Assembly: GCA_965224765.1 (NCBI GenBank)
Contig: CBDDAC010000005.1
Location: 62,001 to 126,000, forward strand
Length of the DNA stretch: 64,000 nt
Direction: 5' to 3'
Origin: CAZDBA01 sp965224765
Lineage (GTDB): Bacteria > Planctomycetota > Planctomycetia > Pirellulales > Pirellulaceae
A program made the position numbers and the translations under genes. Positions 27,519 through 37,050 of this stretch are shown piece by piece (position 1 is the first letter of the stretch; the number at the start of each line of letters is the position of its first letter). The notes below the pieces were generated by a model that saw only the letters and a list, made by a program, of their open reading frames with translations, did no database searches and had not been told where the DNA came from.

Positions 27519-28943
27519 TCATCCAACTTCCTCTGTCTGGTCGGTCACGATCGGATAGTTGTTTCTTTCCCACTGCACGATACCGCCGTCCAAATTGATC
27601 ACATTTTTGAATCCGGCCGCCTGAGCCAAACTGCATGCGACTGCCGAGCGGGCTCCCGTGCGACATTGAAAGACGATTGGTTTGTCGCTTTCGAAATCGT
27701 TGATACCTGACATTAGCTTTCCAAGAAACGAATAAATCGCTTGAGGAATGTGCCCTTCGTTCCATTCCGTTCGGCGCCTAACATCGATCAATTGAACTTC
27801 ACCGTTTTCGATTTGGGAAGCGAGCGTTTCCGGTGTTTGGTAAGGATAGGATTCGGTTGCCAGGTTTTCCTGAACGATGTCTTCGAAATCAAAATAGCCA
27901 GCGATGGAATTGACGCCGATTTCTCGAAGGGTTCGAACTGCTTCATCGAGCATCGCCTCCCCACCAATTAGATACAGCGGCTGTTCATAATTGATAAACC
28001 AGCCTCCATCTCTTGCAATGTATTTTACTGGGATGTTGATGGTGCCTGGAACGTGCTTCTCCGCAAAGGAGTGGGAAGGTCGGATATCGAGCACCATTGG
28101 TTGATCGATTGCGCTGTTGAGTTCGCTGGTCTTCAACTTTTGAGGCAAAGCATCGCTACCGATCACCTGAGGGCCGTGCTTGTTCACATGCTTCATCAAG
28201 GCAAAATACGGGGGAGCCTCGGGTTGATCTTTGAGGATGTATTCAACGAATTCATTTTCCGATTGAAACTGTAGTGCTTCGTTGAATCGTTTCTCGTAAC
28301 CGACGGTACTGGACGGAATCGCGCCCAGCGCCTTTCCGCAAGCGCTTCCGGCACCGTGCGATGGCCAGATTTGCAGGTAGTCCGGCAACTCGCGGAACCT
28401 ATGGATTGACTGGAAAAGGTCGCGAGCTCCTGGTTCGGCGGTTCCCACTTGGCCAGCGGCTTCTTCCAGCAAGTCGGGACGTCCGGTGGAGCCGACGAAA
28501 ACGAAATCTCCAGTGAACAGACCCATCGGTCGGTCCGCTCCGCCACCCAAGTCGGTAAGAAATAATGAGATGCTTTCGGGGGTATGCCCTGGTGTATGCA
28601 TGACTTGAAATTTGATGTTTCCGATCGAAATTTCGTTTCCTTCCTTGAGCAATTGGTGATTGTAGTCTTTGACGTAGGCGTATTTCCAATCTGCGGGGCC
28701 TTCATCGGATACATATATTTTTGCACCGACTTTCTCTGCCAGTTCACGACTTCCCGAAACGTAGTCTGCGTGGATGTGAGTTTCTGCGGTTGCGATAATC
28801 TTCATGCTCTCACGTTCAGCGACCTTCAAGTAATGCTCGATGTTGCGGTCGGGATCGATAAGAATTGCTTGGCCTGTTTTCTGGCATCCCACCAGATACG
28901 ACGCGTGGGCAAGGGCCTGGTCTTAGAAGTACTTGAGCAACAT
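27519..28943 (-). pseudogene. Persulfide dioxygenase-rhodanese fusion with an in-frame stop at codon 7
   Basis: A metallo-beta-lactamase-fold persulfide dioxygenase (ETHIHADYVSG, HTPGHTPES, LFTGDFVFVG, IWPSHGAG) fused to two rhodanese domains; the second keeps the active-site loop CRTGARS, the first lacks a cysteine. It oxidises glutathione or protein persulfide in sulfide breakdown. The natural ATG is 28943, with aaggag before it, giving MLLKYF, but codon 7 is TAA (28923-28925) where the family has Tyr; the frame then continues DQALAHASYLVGCQ. Translation could restart at GTG 28892, losing a conserved strand. I regard it as inactivated or weakly expressed. Confidence 0.85.
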
Positions 28944-28974
28944 GAAAATTCTCCTTGTTTGACTGGACAACTAA

Positions 28975-28993
28975 GTATCTCGATATTTAGATG
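28975..28993. promoter_or_regulatory. Possible second operator for the ArsR regulator
   Basis: The sequence gtatctcgatatttagat contains TCTCGATA, one arm of the palindrome upstream of the regulator gene. It lies between the regulator gene and the dioxygenase gene, 30-50 bases before the dioxygenase ATG, where a repressor would block a local promoter. Confidence 0.45.
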
Positions 28994-29014
28994 TGTTGGT
29001 GGAAAAAAATGCAT

Positions 29015-29323
29015 TTAGCCAAAGCGATTTTGGATGCAAGCCAGGATGTCCGCCAAGTGAGGCTCAGCGACTGAGTAGAAGACCGTTCGACCGCTTCGCT
29101 GATTTTTCAAAAATCCGCATCGTTGCATCAACCGCAAATGATCCGAAGTCGTAGGTTGATTCAGTTCGCAATGCTCAGCAATTTCGTTGACGGACAGTTG
29201 TTTGCCAGACAACAGTAACTGAACGATTTGCAATCGATGTGGATGCGCAAGAGCCTTCAGGCATTCCGCCGCCAGCGTCAAAGCTTCTAAATCAAGTGGT
29301 TTTGTTTTTCTTGGTCGGTTCAT
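29015..29323 (-). CDS. ArsR-family repressor, SqrR/BigR-like by context
   Basis: 102 residues with the winged helix of ArsR proteins: LAAECLKALAHPHRLQIVQLLL, SVNEIAEHCELNQPTTSDHLRLMQRCGFL, then the wing GRTVFYSV. Cysteines are at 21, 52, 69 and near 96. SqrR and BigR sense persulfides through two cysteines and control SQR and dioxygenase genes; the neighbours here fit that role, though the cysteine spacing is not proof. It is upstream of the dioxygenase on the same strand, and an 18-base palindrome lies before its start. Confidence 0.8.
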   Translation of the reverse strand: MNRPRKTKPLDLEALTLAAECLKALAHPHRLQIVQLLLSGKQLSVNEIAEHCELNQPTTSDHLRLMQRCGFLKNQRSGRTVFYSVAEPHLADILACIQNRFG

Positions 29324-29344
29324 TTTAACTCCTCCAAATAAATG

Positions 29345-29362
29345 TATCGAGAAATCTCGATA
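29345..29362. promoter_or_regulatory. Palindromic operator upstream of ArsR regulator
   Basis: TATCGAGAAATCTCGATA has perfect 8-base arms around AA. It lies 22 bases before the regulator start, in the promoter region. An arm recurs before the dioxygenase gene. Autoregulation by the ArsR protein is the natural reading. Confidence 0.65.
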
Positions 29363-29566
29363 TGTCCATTAGTGTTTTGTATGGATTTCGAATTTTGACC
29401 GAAATGAGGAGTTCTTTCTGTTCGAGGAAGGACGGCAAAAGCGGCTGGGCCGAGGCGTTGGTTGGTTTTTTCAGCGGTTTCGTAGTCGCGTTATCACTCT
29501 TGCGACTTTGTCAGGCGATAAAGGTTTCGACTTGAGTAACGATTTGATAAGCTCAATCGACTCCAA

Positions 29567-30097
29567 ATGGAGGGCATCCTCGTTTACTTTTTCACAGGCA
29601 ATTGTGTGACGAACTTTTCAACTGTACTTGCTGCCGGATTTCTTCCAAATCGAGCAAGTGCAACTTTGGATTTTGTAGTTGTTGCGATGGTATTGGTGTT
29701 GATTGCATTGGGGCTGAGTGTTTATCAGGTTCGCAAGAAACAGAATCCAAAGCTTCATCGATCGATTCAATTGATTACGGCGATTGTTTTGCTGATTACG
29801 TTGATTGGTTTCGAAGTCGACATTCGGATGAATGGTTGGCGTGAAATGGCAAAGCCTTCACCCTACTTTGAGTCGGGTGTGGTCAATTGGAGCCTTTGGA
29901 TTCATTTGATGTTTGCGATCCCAACGCCTTTTGTCTGGGGTGGCGTGATCTGGTTTGGGTTGTCGAGATTTCGAACGAGTTTCCAAGTGGGTGAATACAA
30001 TCGCCGGCATCGAATCTGGGGCCGGGTTGCCGCGGTGTTTATGGTGATGACCGCAGTGACGGGTTGGATATTTTATTATTTGGCGTTCGTTGCCTAG
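29567..30097 (+). CDS. DUF420 membrane protein
   Basis: 176 residues with four membrane segments: LDFVVVAMVLVLIALGLSVY, LITAIVLLITLIGFEVDI, LWIHLMFAIPTPFVWGGVIWF and VFMVMTAVTGWIFYYL. HRSIQ after the first segment, WIHL and NRRHRIWGR before the last are the conserved histidine-bearing motifs of DUF420/YozB proteins, often linked with cytochrome oxidase assembly. It starts at ATG 29567 and stands alone. No heme-copper genes are visible nearby, so the link is from the family only. Confidence 0.75.
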   Translation: MEGILVYFFTGNCVTNFSTVLAAGFLPNRASATLDFVVVAMVLVLIALGLSVYQVRKKQNPKLHRSIQLITAIVLLITLIGFEVDIRMNGWREMAKPSPYFESGVVNWSLWIHLMFAIPTPFVWGGVIWFGLSRFRTSFQVGEYNRRHRIWGRVAAVFMVMTAVTGWIFYYLAFVA

Positions 30098-30226
30098 CCA
30101 ACGAACGTTGCGAGGCCTCTTCGGTCGCAATCGTCACGTTTGTACTTTGAGGTTCGCGAATGAGTGAGGTCTTGTCTTCGCTTGGCCAGATTGAAGCATA
30201 CGCGTTGGCAAGAAATCATCGCGATG

Positions 30227-31801
30227 TTACTGAACGGAATCGTCGCGTTCACCGAGTTCCGCGGAGAGTTTAAGTTTTTTTCCATCGCGAATGACTTCAA
30301 GCGACAGACCATCACCGATGTCGTGTTGGCTGATGTACAGCACCAGGTCATTGAAAACTTCGATTTCGTACTCGTTGATTTTCGTGATCACATCTCCAAC
30401 GATCACGCCAGCTTTTTCAGCGCCTGATCCTGGGATCACTTCGGAAATCTTGCATTCAAATTCAGCGTCCCCAAAATCAACAGGGCCACGTACACCGAGA
30501 AAGGCTCTCGCGACGGTGGAAAAGTTGACATTACTTCGTTGCTTTTTCAGAGCTTGGAATGCCTCAATATCAAACGTGCATGATTTCATGCTCAAATAGC
30601 GAAGTCGTTTCAGGCGGCCGATCTTATTTAGCGTTTCTGCAGGAACTTCCAGGCCAGTAAGCAAGATCTGGACCAGGGTATCGCAGCGGGCGAGTTCCCC
30701 CAGTTCATTGTTCTTGAAGTCGCAATCAGCAATCTCAATTCCGCGTAGATTGGGAATCTCCTGAATTTTTTTCAGGATTTCAACAGCATTGGTTTGTTTT
30801 GAGATCTTGAAGTGAGAGACGGATGTTAATTCAGATAACTCAATCAATTCCTCTTTGCCAATTGTGCAATTTTCCAACTCGATCGTATCCAGGTCGGAGA
30901 GTCGCTGCAAAATCTTGATGCGAGTTTCGTTGATTTCAAATTCTTTTAGCTTCAACTCAGTTAAATTTTCGACGGAAATGAGTTGAGCAAACATCTGGTC
31001 GTCGCCTTGCCAGTTTGCATCAAACGAAGCTGAATTTCCGATGTTTCCAAGGGGGCCGTTTCTTCGAAAGTTCTCTCGATTTCTCCACACTCGTTGATCA
31101 TTGAGCTGAGTCAACATTTGTTTTCTGGCCGAGCCACGCTCAGAAGGGTCTCCACTCCCGAAAACGAGCTTGCGATTTTGATCGATTGATCCGACAAGGA
31201 TTTGATCGATCGCCTTTCGGAAATCAGCAGTGGAGAGTTTGGGCAGCGGTTTGGATACGGGTTTTCCCGAAAGATTTTGAGGGTGAGAAACCCGTGACAG
31301 TCGCAGTGGATTGGCAAAGCCACCGTTCTGCAAATTCCATTCTTCGGCGAGCGTTACAACTGCACCTGCCTCCTGCAGCGTCTTGGCAGCAATTTTTGTG
31401 CGGCCCTGTTTCCAGTCTTCTTCGAGCTGCCTCATATAGTCATAGTGCTGTTCCAGTGTCCCAAACATCACCAGTTTGAGCACGCCTGCCGACTTGAGAA
31501 ACGTCGTTTCATCACCCGACTTGGCAATTTGCTCAATGATCTTTCGACTTCGATAGACAACTTCCGGTGAGGAAGAACCAAGATTTCTGGCGAGCGGGCG
31601 AAGTGTGGCACCGCCTGCATCAACCAGTTGTTGAGTTGCTTTTTCACGCGCCGCAAATGTGCGACTTTCCAGCTCTCGAATCAGCTGCGGAATATTGGGT
31701 TGCTCGGACTCTTGACCATCCTGAAGCGCCAAGGTACTGCCTGGATTGCAGAACACAGCAATCAGTATCAAAACGACAATGCGCGTGATTGAGTTTCCCA
31801 T
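30227..31801 (-). CDS. Secreted PDZ-domain protein with leucine-rich middle
   Basis: 524 residues: signal peptide MGNSITRIVVLILIAVFCNPGS, a helical HEAT-like region (LIRELESRTFAAREKATQQLVDAGG), LRR-like repeats around 270-420 (LTELKLKEFEI, LDTIELENCTI, LRGIEIADCDF, LRYLSMKSCTF), and a PDZ domain at 430-515 (FLGVRGP, VIPGSGAEKAGVIVGDVITKIN). No protease triad is present. It is probably a periplasmic binding or scaffold protein. Many planctomycetes have such LRR-PDZ proteins of unknown function. Confidence 0.8.
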   Translation of the reverse strand: MGNSITRIVVLILIAVFCNPGSTLALQDGQESEQPNIPQLIRELESRTFAAREKATQQLVDAGGATLRPLARNLGSSSPEVVYRSRKIIEQIAKSGDETTFLKSAGVLKLVMFGTLEQHYDYMRQLEEDWKQGRTKIAAKTLQEAGAVVTLAEEWNLQNGGFANPLRLSRVSHPQNLSGKPVSKPLPKLSTADFRKAIDQILVGSIDQNRKLVFGSGDPSERGSARKQMLTQLNDQRVWRNRENFRRNGPLGNIGNSASFDANWQGDDQMFAQLISVENLTELKLKEFEINETRIKILQRLSDLDTIELENCTIGKEELIELSELTSVSHFKISKQTNAVEILKKIQEIPNLRGIEIADCDFKNNELGELARCDTLVQILLTGLEVPAETLNKIGRLKRLRYLSMKSCTFDIEAFQALKKQRSNVNFSTVARAFLGVRGPVDFGDAEFECKISEVIPGSGAEKAGVIVGDVITKINEYEIEVFNDLVLYISQHDIGDGLSLEVIRDGKKLKLSAELGERDDSVQ

Positions 31802-32019
31802 GAGAGAGGCCTTGTATCTGGAACGAGCCAGCTAGCGGGGCGGAACGATAGTTCAATAGTAAAGGCGCCGAAGTGCCCTGTCGAGGTGAAGATTGAGGGT
31901 AAAATTCAATACAATCAGCAAACCACGCTCTACTCTCGTAGATTTACTGGATTTGCTGACCGCCCCATGCCGATGCGTAAATAGCGAAATGTGCGCGCGC
32001 AATCAGGGCAAGGTAGGCC

Positions 32020-32460
32020 ATGAACATTCATACAACAAGATTTGGTAAGATAGATATTGAACCCGAAGACATTTTGTTCTTCCGTGACGGTTTGATTGGA
32101 TTTGAGAGCTGCCGTCATTGGGTGCTTCTTGCCGACGGCCAAAATGCGTCTGTGGGATGGCTGCAAAGCATGCAAAAGCCCAATATCGCGTTGCCAGTCG
32201 TTTCTCCTCGAAGGTTTTTGAACGATTATCAGGTCCGATTGGAACCCCAAGAGATCGAACGACTACAGCTTGCATCCGTTGAGCAAGCTTATGTACTGGG
32301 TGTCGTTGGTCGTGACAACGATGTGTTGACATTGAATCTGCGCGCGCCCATCGTCATCAACCTGGATCGCCGTATCGGCTGTCAGATCGTGACCGTCGAT
32401 GAGCAGCCCACTCAGTACGAACTTGCCACACTTCCAATCAGCCTCCGTCGCAGCGCTTAA
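32020..32460 (+). CDS. fliW: Flagellar assembly factor FliW
   Basis: 146 residues. The FliW pattern is clear: FGKIDIEPEDILFFRDGLIGFE at 8-29, FLNDYQVRL near 68, and LTLNLRAPIVINLDRRIGCQ near 107-126. FliW binds flagellin and CsrA, freeing CsrA to repress flagellin translation when flagellin is used up. The csrA gene follows 296 bases downstream on the same strand, the common arrangement for this regulatory pair. Confidence 0.93.
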   Translation: MNIHTTRFGKIDIEPEDILFFRDGLIGFESCRHWVLLADGQNASVGWLQSMQKPNIALPVVSPRRFLNDYQVRLEPQEIERLQLASVEQAYVLGVVGRDNDVLTLNLRAPIVINLDRRIGCQIVTVDEQPTQYELATLPISLRRSA

Positions 32461-32756
32461 TCGCCACGCCATTGGGGGACTTGAGCTGAAGGTATTCACA
32501 TCATCTACAGGCAAATGCCAAACTCAGGTGCCCCGAAGAACCCGCAAATTCTATTCAATCGCGGGCCAATATTCGTAACGGTCGTTTCAACCCTCGTCTT
32601 AATTTCGTTTCTGACCTTTACAGATTCTTAAGCCGATAAACTGCTTGCATGCATTTCGCTAGCGAGCTGGCGGGTGTTGCTTGGCAAAGGATTGCCTAAT
32701 TCCAGATAGTCATTTGAAGTTGATTTGGGCAATTCAAGAAAACCGAGGGAGCCGGG

Positions 32757-32972
32757 ATGCTGGTTTTATCAAGACATCGAGACGAAAGCATCATGATCGG
32801 AGACGACGTGATGATTACGATCGTGGATATTCGAGGCGACAAAGTTCGACTCGGAATCGACGCACCACAGGAAATTCCCGTTCACCGACAGGAAGTTTAC
32901 AACGCCATCAAACGAGAAAATGAAAAGGCGAGTAAGCTCGGTCCTTCAGAAACCCGTGATGTAGGGAAGTAG
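32757..32972 (+). CDS. csrA: Carbon storage regulator CsrA
   Basis: 71 residues: MLVLSRHRDESIMIGDDVMITIVDIRGDKVRLGIDAPQEIPVHRQEVY covers the whole CsrA fold, including the RNA-binding start and the GIDAP..IPVHR strand. It binds GGA motifs in mRNA leaders to block translation. The ribosome site is gggagccggg before ATG 32757. It works with FliW encoded upstream. Confidence 0.95.
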   Translation: MLVLSRHRDESIMIGDDVMITIVDIRGDKVRLGIDAPQEIPVHRQEVYNAIKRENEKASKLGPSETRDVGK

Positions 32973-33004
32973 TTATTCTTCCCCAACGATCTTGTGGGGG
33001 GGAG

Positions 33005-33424
33005 CTAATCTTTGTCCAGACTCAGGACATCATCGATCTTGTGTAGCAAGTTATCGATTACGAATGGTTTGTGGAAATAGGCGACGACTCCCAAGATTTC
33101 TGCGTACTGCTGGTGTCTCCGGCCTTCGTTGGCAGTAATCATGATGACGGGAATCGCCGGAGCATCAGTTGATCGTAGGTGCTCAAGAACGAGAAACCCA
33201 CTTCTTTTGGGCATCATCATATCCAAGATGATGAGATCAGGTTGTCGTGCCAAGGCGTTGGCAATTCCCAGATTGCCATCTAACGCTACAGAAACCTTGT
33301 AGCCTTGTCTGGATAAGACATTTTCCAGTAGGTCCGTTACTTCTCGGTCGTCATCAACCACGAGGATGTGTTTTGTCTTATTCTCTTGTGTAGGCATCAA
33401 ACTCGGATTTTCAGTTGTTGGCAT
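33005..33424 (-). CDS. Single-domain response regulator
   Basis: 139 residues, one receiver domain: HILVVDDDREV with the acidic pair near 25, phosphoacceptor Asp in PDLIILDMMMPKRSG near 67, the conserved Thr/Ser in VIMITANEG near 95, and the Lys in YFHKPF near 119. There is no output domain, so it signals through protein contact. It is convergent with csrA, 32 bases apart. An extra N-terminal stretch (MPTTENPSLMPTQENKTK) may be omitted if translation starts at the second ATG. Confidence 0.88.
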   Translation of the reverse strand: MPTTENPSLMPTQENKTKHILVVDDDREVTDLLENVLSRQGYKVSVALDGNLGIANALARQPDLIILDMMMPKRSGFLVLEHLRSTDAPAIPVIMITANEGRRHQQYAEILGVVAYFHKPFVIDNLLHKIDDVLSLDKD

Positions 33425-33608
33425 CTCAAATTTGCCTTGCTTCGTAGATTTTTTGTGTACAGATAGTATGAATAGGTTTCCCCATTATGTACACACCGTT
33501 GGTCCAGTTATGCGGGCTGATTCGCTTTGTTGCCTGTTTCGTTCGGCAAAAACCTCACAGGCTTAGATTTGACAAATGGAGTAGTTCGGCCCGTGTTGAT
33601 TGGACGAT

Positions 33609-33959
33609 ATGAGCTACGACAAACGTGTTTCCAAATGGATGATCAGGGTAATGTGGCGATCGCTTTTTTTGGCTTTGGGTATTTTTTCGTTGATTCTGGG
33701 GGGGGAAACTCTCGTTGTGGACAAGTATTTGATGGCCGATGGGCGGAAAATACCTCGAATTATCAAAGGTGGATCGCCCAGTCAGATGGGTTCTCCGTTT
33801 CAGCAAGTGGGCTATTCAGGCAACGTTCAACGGCCGAATAATGGTCCTAATCGAGTGGTCCAAACGAAAGATTGGATGCCATGGAGTCTGCTGGCCACTG
33901 GAGCAATTATCGTTCTTTATACGTATTCGCTGCCAGCCCGTGGTCAAAGCAGCGAATGA
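33609..33959 (+). CDS. Hypothetical membrane protein
   Basis: About 116 residues from ATG 33609 (MSYDKRV). Two membrane segments: WRSLFLALGIFSLILGGETLVV near 16-37 and PWSLLATGAIIVLYTYSL near 91-108, with a Gly/Pro/Asn-rich loop between. Not recognised. It stands alone before the exopolysaccharide-type genes. Confidence 0.55.
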   Translation: MSYDKRVSKWMIRVMWRSLFLALGIFSLILGGETLVVDKYLMADGRKIPRIIKGGSPSQMGSPFQQVGYSGNVQRPNNGPNRVVQTKDWMPWSLLATGAIIVLYTYSLPARGQSSE

Positions 33960-34242
33960 TCTCCGGTGCATTTGCTCGTTTTTCGAGCGAAACGCCCATT
34001 CAAGCCAAGCTGTCCCTTGGCAAAACGTGTTCTGAATTCAACGGTTATTTGGCCTTTGAGTTGAGAAAACCATCGCACCAGTGCCTTTACACCGAATTAA
34101 GGCAGTCTTAGCATAGCGACTCCAGTTTTTCGAATTTAAGCTAGAAAACTACCGCCAATAAATACGCGGGCAAATTCTGAGGCCTTCCCTCTTCTGGGGC
34201 TTAGGTAATCTGTTTTACAGTCGCAGGAAATAAATCGTCGAT

Positions 34243-37050
34243 ATGGCTGAACGTCCAAAAAAAATCACACTGCAGGATACTCTGGCCAGCCAGAGTGAAC
34301 GAAAGCAACCTCCACGTGCATCCAAGGAGACTTCCGAAGAAGGTCTGTCGGCGTTTTTTGCCTGGCTTGCTCGACTAAGTCTTCTTTTGGTTCTCTGTGT
34401 TTCGCCATGGATGATCGCATCGGTTACTCCAGGTGCCCAACTTATCTTGGCGGCTGTCTTGCTGATTGGTTTGGCGAGTTGGTGGATTGAAAGCGGCCTG
34501 ACAGCGGGGCGACGACAGATTGTTCCCTACGTTGTCGTGTTTGTTCTGTTGGGAATCGCAATCGGATTTTTGCAAACGCTTGAACTTCCCGAGAGCGTCT
34601 CAAATATCGTCGCTGGAAGACAGGTTGAAATCAATGAAAAATATGGACAGTCGGTCGCCGGCTCACCGGTCCGTTTGACTTTGGATATTGAGGGTACTTG
34701 GTATCAGCTACGACTGTTGATCATTGCGCTGACGTGTTTGCTTTTGGGAAGTCGATATTTTCGAACCTCCCAACACTTGGCAACATTTTTGAGTGTGATT
34801 TTGATCAACGGGGTCGCATTGACGGCATTTGGGTTGGTGCAAAAATTTCGCTTTAACGGAAAGTTATTTTGGGAAATTGAGCTGACTCAAGGTGGCTCGC
34901 CTTTTGGGCCCTTTGTATGTCGAAACAATGCCGCAGGTTATTTGGTAATGTGTTTTTCGGCGGGTGCTGGGCTGCTGCTGTTATTGATGACCAAAAAACA
35001 TACCTCACGGCCTCACCAAATTGTTAGCGATGAAATTCCAGTTTGGCGGCAGGCGAAAACCCATCTGGGGATCTTCGTCGCGAATCTGGATGCCAAGCGG
35101 TTGGCCGTTCTTGCCGCTAGTGTTTTTGTTTCGATTGGAGTTGTCGCGTCTCTCTCACGGGGAGGTGTTATCGCTCTTTTGGCTGCCTGGATTGGCGGTT
35201 CGCTGATTTACAATCTGACGCGGAAACCTAAGTTCGCAGGGTTGTTGATGGCGCCCGTCGCGTTGATGGTCATCCTGCTTGTAAGTTGGATCGGATTCGC
35301 AGGCGATGTGGTCAAGCGGTTTGAGAGAATTGACACCCTGAGTGAAAGTTCAGCCGATGCACGGCTCGACACTTGGAGAGATACGCTTCCGGCGGCGTTT
35401 GAGAATGGGTGGTTAGGGTCTGGGCTAGGCTCCTATCGTTCCGTTCACCGGCTTTACCGAACGGACCCGGAACGCATGCTATTCGAGCATGCGGAGAACC
35501 AATACGTCCAGTCGCTTGTTGAAGCTGGAATCCCCGGATTGACCCTTTTGGTATGCGCGTTGGTTGTCGCCTTTTGGTACGTGATCTTTTTGTTGAAGCG
35601 TGGTAGTTCCGGCGTGACGATTGGCGCCGGACTGTTTGGTGCATGTCTTCTCATGGGGCAGGCGGTTTCGGCGATTTTTGATTTTGGATGGTACATTCCG
35701 GCAAATATGGTTTTGTTTGCTGCGGGAGTTGGGGTCGTGGGATACCAAGCCCATTCACTTGCTGCCAGATTGAAACAAAAATCCTGGTTGCAATTTCAAT
35801 GCCCGTCAGTTTTGACACAAGCAATTATTCTTAGCGTCTTTTTGTTTAGTATTTTCGTCGTATACGATTTGTATAACCGGGCTGCAGTCTACGACGAAGT
35901 GAAACCAATCGTTTCGAGCCTGCGCGAACCGCTGTCGGTCGACCTGGAGGAAACAGAACAGGACATTCAACGTCTTGCACCGCTGGTTAATAAGTCTCCA
36001 ACTATTGGGGGGCTCAATTTGATGGGTGATTTGTATGTTCACCGAGCTCGAATGCGATACTTGGAGTTGATCAGGGCCAATAGTTCCGTGGCAGAATTGT
36101 CCGGCGAAGAACAGACGCAAGTTGACAAAAATCTATGGAATTTGACGGGCTTGGTTCGCATTCACGAGTACATTGCGGCTCGAAAGAGTCAGAATGATCA
36201 GGTGCTTTTGAGTCGGTTTAAGGCTCAGGAGTTTTGCCAGATTGATCTGCCTCAGGCATTGATCTATTTCCGTACAAGTCAAAAAAGGACACCCTTGCAA
36301 CCAAGAACGCAATTAATGGTTGGTTTGTTGAGCAGTATTTTGCAGGATTTTGAAAAAGCAAAAATCGAATTGGAAAAGGCGGTTGAGTTGAGTCCGCAGA
36401 ATCCCAGTTTTCGGTTTTCCGCAGCATTGGTGTTCTTGCAACAAGGGGATGCCGCATCGGCAGCGAAACACTTGAATCACTATTTGACCTTGAGTCCCAA
36501 ATCGTTCACTGATGTGCTTGATATCGCGACGGGCCGATCGAGCAGACAAGTCGTTCCGCTTGAGGACCGGTTGATTGCTGAAAAGGTGATTGGAGACGAT
36601 CCAAATCAATTGTTTGTGTTTGCAAAAAATTATTTGAGAAAGGATGCTCGACTCAAAAGGGAAGTGTTGGAACGAGCGAATCGAATGCTTAGCGATATCT
36701 CACTTTCCGATTCAAAAAGTTTGATTCTCAAATCGGATATCAATTTTGAGTTGGGCGATTCGGATGTCGGCATTGAGTTTTTGGAATCGGCCACACGCAG
36801 TAATCCAAACGAACTAAGTGTACGTTTGCGGTTGGCGGAGGCACTTTTTAAGAATGATCGGTTGCTGGAAGCCAAATCGCATGCCAAAAACTTGTTGCTC
36901 ATCAATGGTCGCTCGGGCAGATATTTGAAACTATTGGATAGGATTCAAAAGAAAATCGACGAAAAAGACATTTCTGAAGAGGGAGCTGAACTCAAGCGGG
37001 ATATCCATCGTATCTTTTGCGGAACAACTCTTAGGATGGCCAAGTCATGA
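34243..37050 (+). CDS. O-antigen ligase/polymerase-family membrane protein with TPR domain
   Basis: 935 residues. The first 540 contain about a dozen membrane segments with a Wzy/WaaL-type region, including SLSRGGVIALLAAWIGGSL and a periplasmic loop with GLGSYRSVHRLYR followed by EHAENQYVQSLVEAGIPGL, the typical O-antigen ligase signature. The last 380 residues are soluble TPR repeats (ALIYFRTSQ, AKIELEKAVELSPQNPSF, AAKHLNHYLTLSPKS). It probably ligates or polymerises a surface glycan. The stop overlaps the next gene by four bases (ATGA), linking it to the sugar-phosphate transferase. Confidence 0.85.
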   Translation: MAERPKKITLQDTLASQSERKQPPRASKETSEEGLSAFFAWLARLSLLLVLCVSPWMIASVTPGAQLILAAVLLIGLASWWIESGLTAGRRQIVPYVVVFVLLGIAIGFLQTLELPESVSNIVAGRQVEINEKYGQSVAGSPVRLTLDIEGTWYQLRLLIIALTCLLLGSRYFRTSQHLATFLSVILINGVALTAFGLVQKFRFNGKLFWEIELTQGGSPFGPFVCRNNAAGYLVMCFSAGAGLLLLLMTKKHTSRPHQIVSDEIPVWRQAKTHLGIFVANLDAKRLAVLAASVFVSIGVVASLSRGGVIALLAAWIGGSLIYNLTRKPKFAGLLMAPVALMVILLVSWIGFAGDVVKRFERIDTLSESSADARLDTWRDTLPAAFENGWLGSGLGSYRSVHRLYRTDPERMLFEHAENQYVQSLVEAGIPGLTLLVCALVVAFWYVIFLLKRGSSGVTIGAGLFGACLLMGQAVSAIFDFGWYIPANMVLFAAGVGVVGYQAHSLAARLKQKSWLQFQCPSVLTQAIILSVFLFSIFVVYDLYNRAAVYDEVKPIVSSLREPLSVDLEETEQDIQRLAPLVNKSPTIGGLNLMGDLYVHRARMRYLELIRANSSVAELSGEEQTQVDKNLWNLTGLVRIHEYIAARKSQNDQVLLSRFKAQEFCQIDLPQALIYFRTSQKRTPLQPRTQLMVGLLSSILQDFEKAKIELEKAVELSPQNPSFRFSAALVFLQQGDAASAAKHLNHYLTLSPKSFTDVLDIATGRSSRQVVPLEDRLIAEKVIGDDPNQLFVFAKNYLRKDARLKREVLERANRMLSDISLSDSKSLILKSDINFELGDSDVGIEFLESATRSNPNELSVRLRLAEALFKNDRLLEAKSHAKNLLLINGRSGRYLKLLDRIQKKIDEKDISEEGAELKRDIHRIFCGTTLRMAKS

